From positions 38,297 through 102,296 of the forward strand of contig NZ_JQAK01000005.1 in assembly GCF_000757605.1 (NCBI RefSeq): 64,000 nt of DNA, in the 5' to 3' direction. Below, one piece after another: positions 63,891 to 64,000 of the stretch. The notes under the pieces were generated by a model. The model was not told where the DNA came from. It searched no databases and was given only the letters and a program-made list of their open reading frames with translations. Source of the DNA: Candidatus Paracaedibacter symbiosus. GTDB lineage: Bacteria > Pseudomonadota > Alphaproteobacteria > Paracaedibacterales > Paracaedibacteraceae. The first letter of the stretch is position 1, and each line of letters starts with the position of its first letter. The translations under genes and the position numbers were made by a program.

Positions 63891-64000
63891 TATCTAAGGT
63901 GGGATTCTACGCCTATTTCTGGTAAGATAAAATGGTTCAGTTAATCTAGGTTCAAAATATTATTTTTTTATTAGTAAAATGGACTAAAGTACATGAAAAT
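63891..64000 (+). repeat. 110-bp exact duplicate of 62124-62233 joined to the linker
   Basis: Every base from TATCTAAGGTGGGATTCTAC to the first six bases of tnpR matches 62124-62233. A circularised 1725-bp fragment (62124-63848) read across its linker gives precisely this order and orientation, so the repeat is best seen as part of the same artefact. Confidence 0.88.

Overview
The window is AT-rich DNA from what looks like an intracellular, probably amoeba- or ciliate-associated, proteobacterium; an alphaproteobacterial Holosporales/Paracaedibacter-type symbiont is my best guess, with a Legionella-like organism as the alternative. This rests on gene content (secreted F-box proteins, Sel1 and TPR repeat proteins, Fic proteins, a GumN-like protein, very many insertion-sequence remnants), not on any rRNA or housekeeping gene, because none is present. 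It is accessory DNA: few metabolic genes, many large secreted proteins of unknown function, and a junkyard of IS6, IS3, IS5, IS110, IS256, IS21-like and serine-recombinase pieces.

Layout. 1-4.4 kb: secreted F-box protein, an inverted-repeat-bounded segment with a MITE and a small secreted protein, an alpha/beta hydrolase. 5.0-8.2 kb: LuxI-type acyl-homoserine-lactone synthase with a divergent LuxR-like protein that lacks its DNA-binding domain, then an EamA transporter. 8.3-15.6 kb: an XRE operon, two LysR regulators, and a second signalling cluster made of a heme-oxygenase-fold protein, a CqsS/LqsS-like membrane kinase (frameshifted) and an LqsR-like response regulator. 16-21 kb: a small frameshifted gene with a good terminator, a 771-residue secreted orphan and a GumN/TraB protein. 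21-30 kb: IS3, IS6, Fic and AbiEii remnants, a secreted Ser-rich orphan, resolvase pseudogenes and a second secreted F-box/LRR protein. 29.4-34.8 kb: two inverted, apparently identical IS6-family copies flanking a secreted trypsin-like protease with seven near-identical Sel1 repeats. 35-47 kb: a secreted metallo-beta-lactamase-fold protein, a 1170-residue HTH/TIR-like/NB-ARC/TPR protein divergent from a secreted GTPase with collagen-like stretches, and another secreted orphan. 47.6-58 kb: two Fic proteins, VOC protein, resolvase, oxygenase-like protein, secreted orphans, WGR protein, an IS6 copy and an intact IS5-family element. 59-63.8 kb: a Tn3-family transposon (broken tnpA, intact tnpR, APH-type kinase cargo).

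The right end carries an assembly problem: positions 63849-63890 match, from memory, the 42-nt loxP-containing linker of 454 Titanium paired-end libraries, followed by 110 bases repeating 62124-62233. If so the data are 454 data, and at least four single-base frameshifts (12516, 16447, 21709, 59776) may be sequencing undercalls at short homopolymers and not true pseudogenes.

The most interesting biology is the set of quorum-sensing and host-directed genes: LuxI with a truncated LuxR, the kinase/heme-oxygenase-fold cluster, and the divergent NB-ARC regulator/secreted GTPase pair with clear inverted repeats between them.
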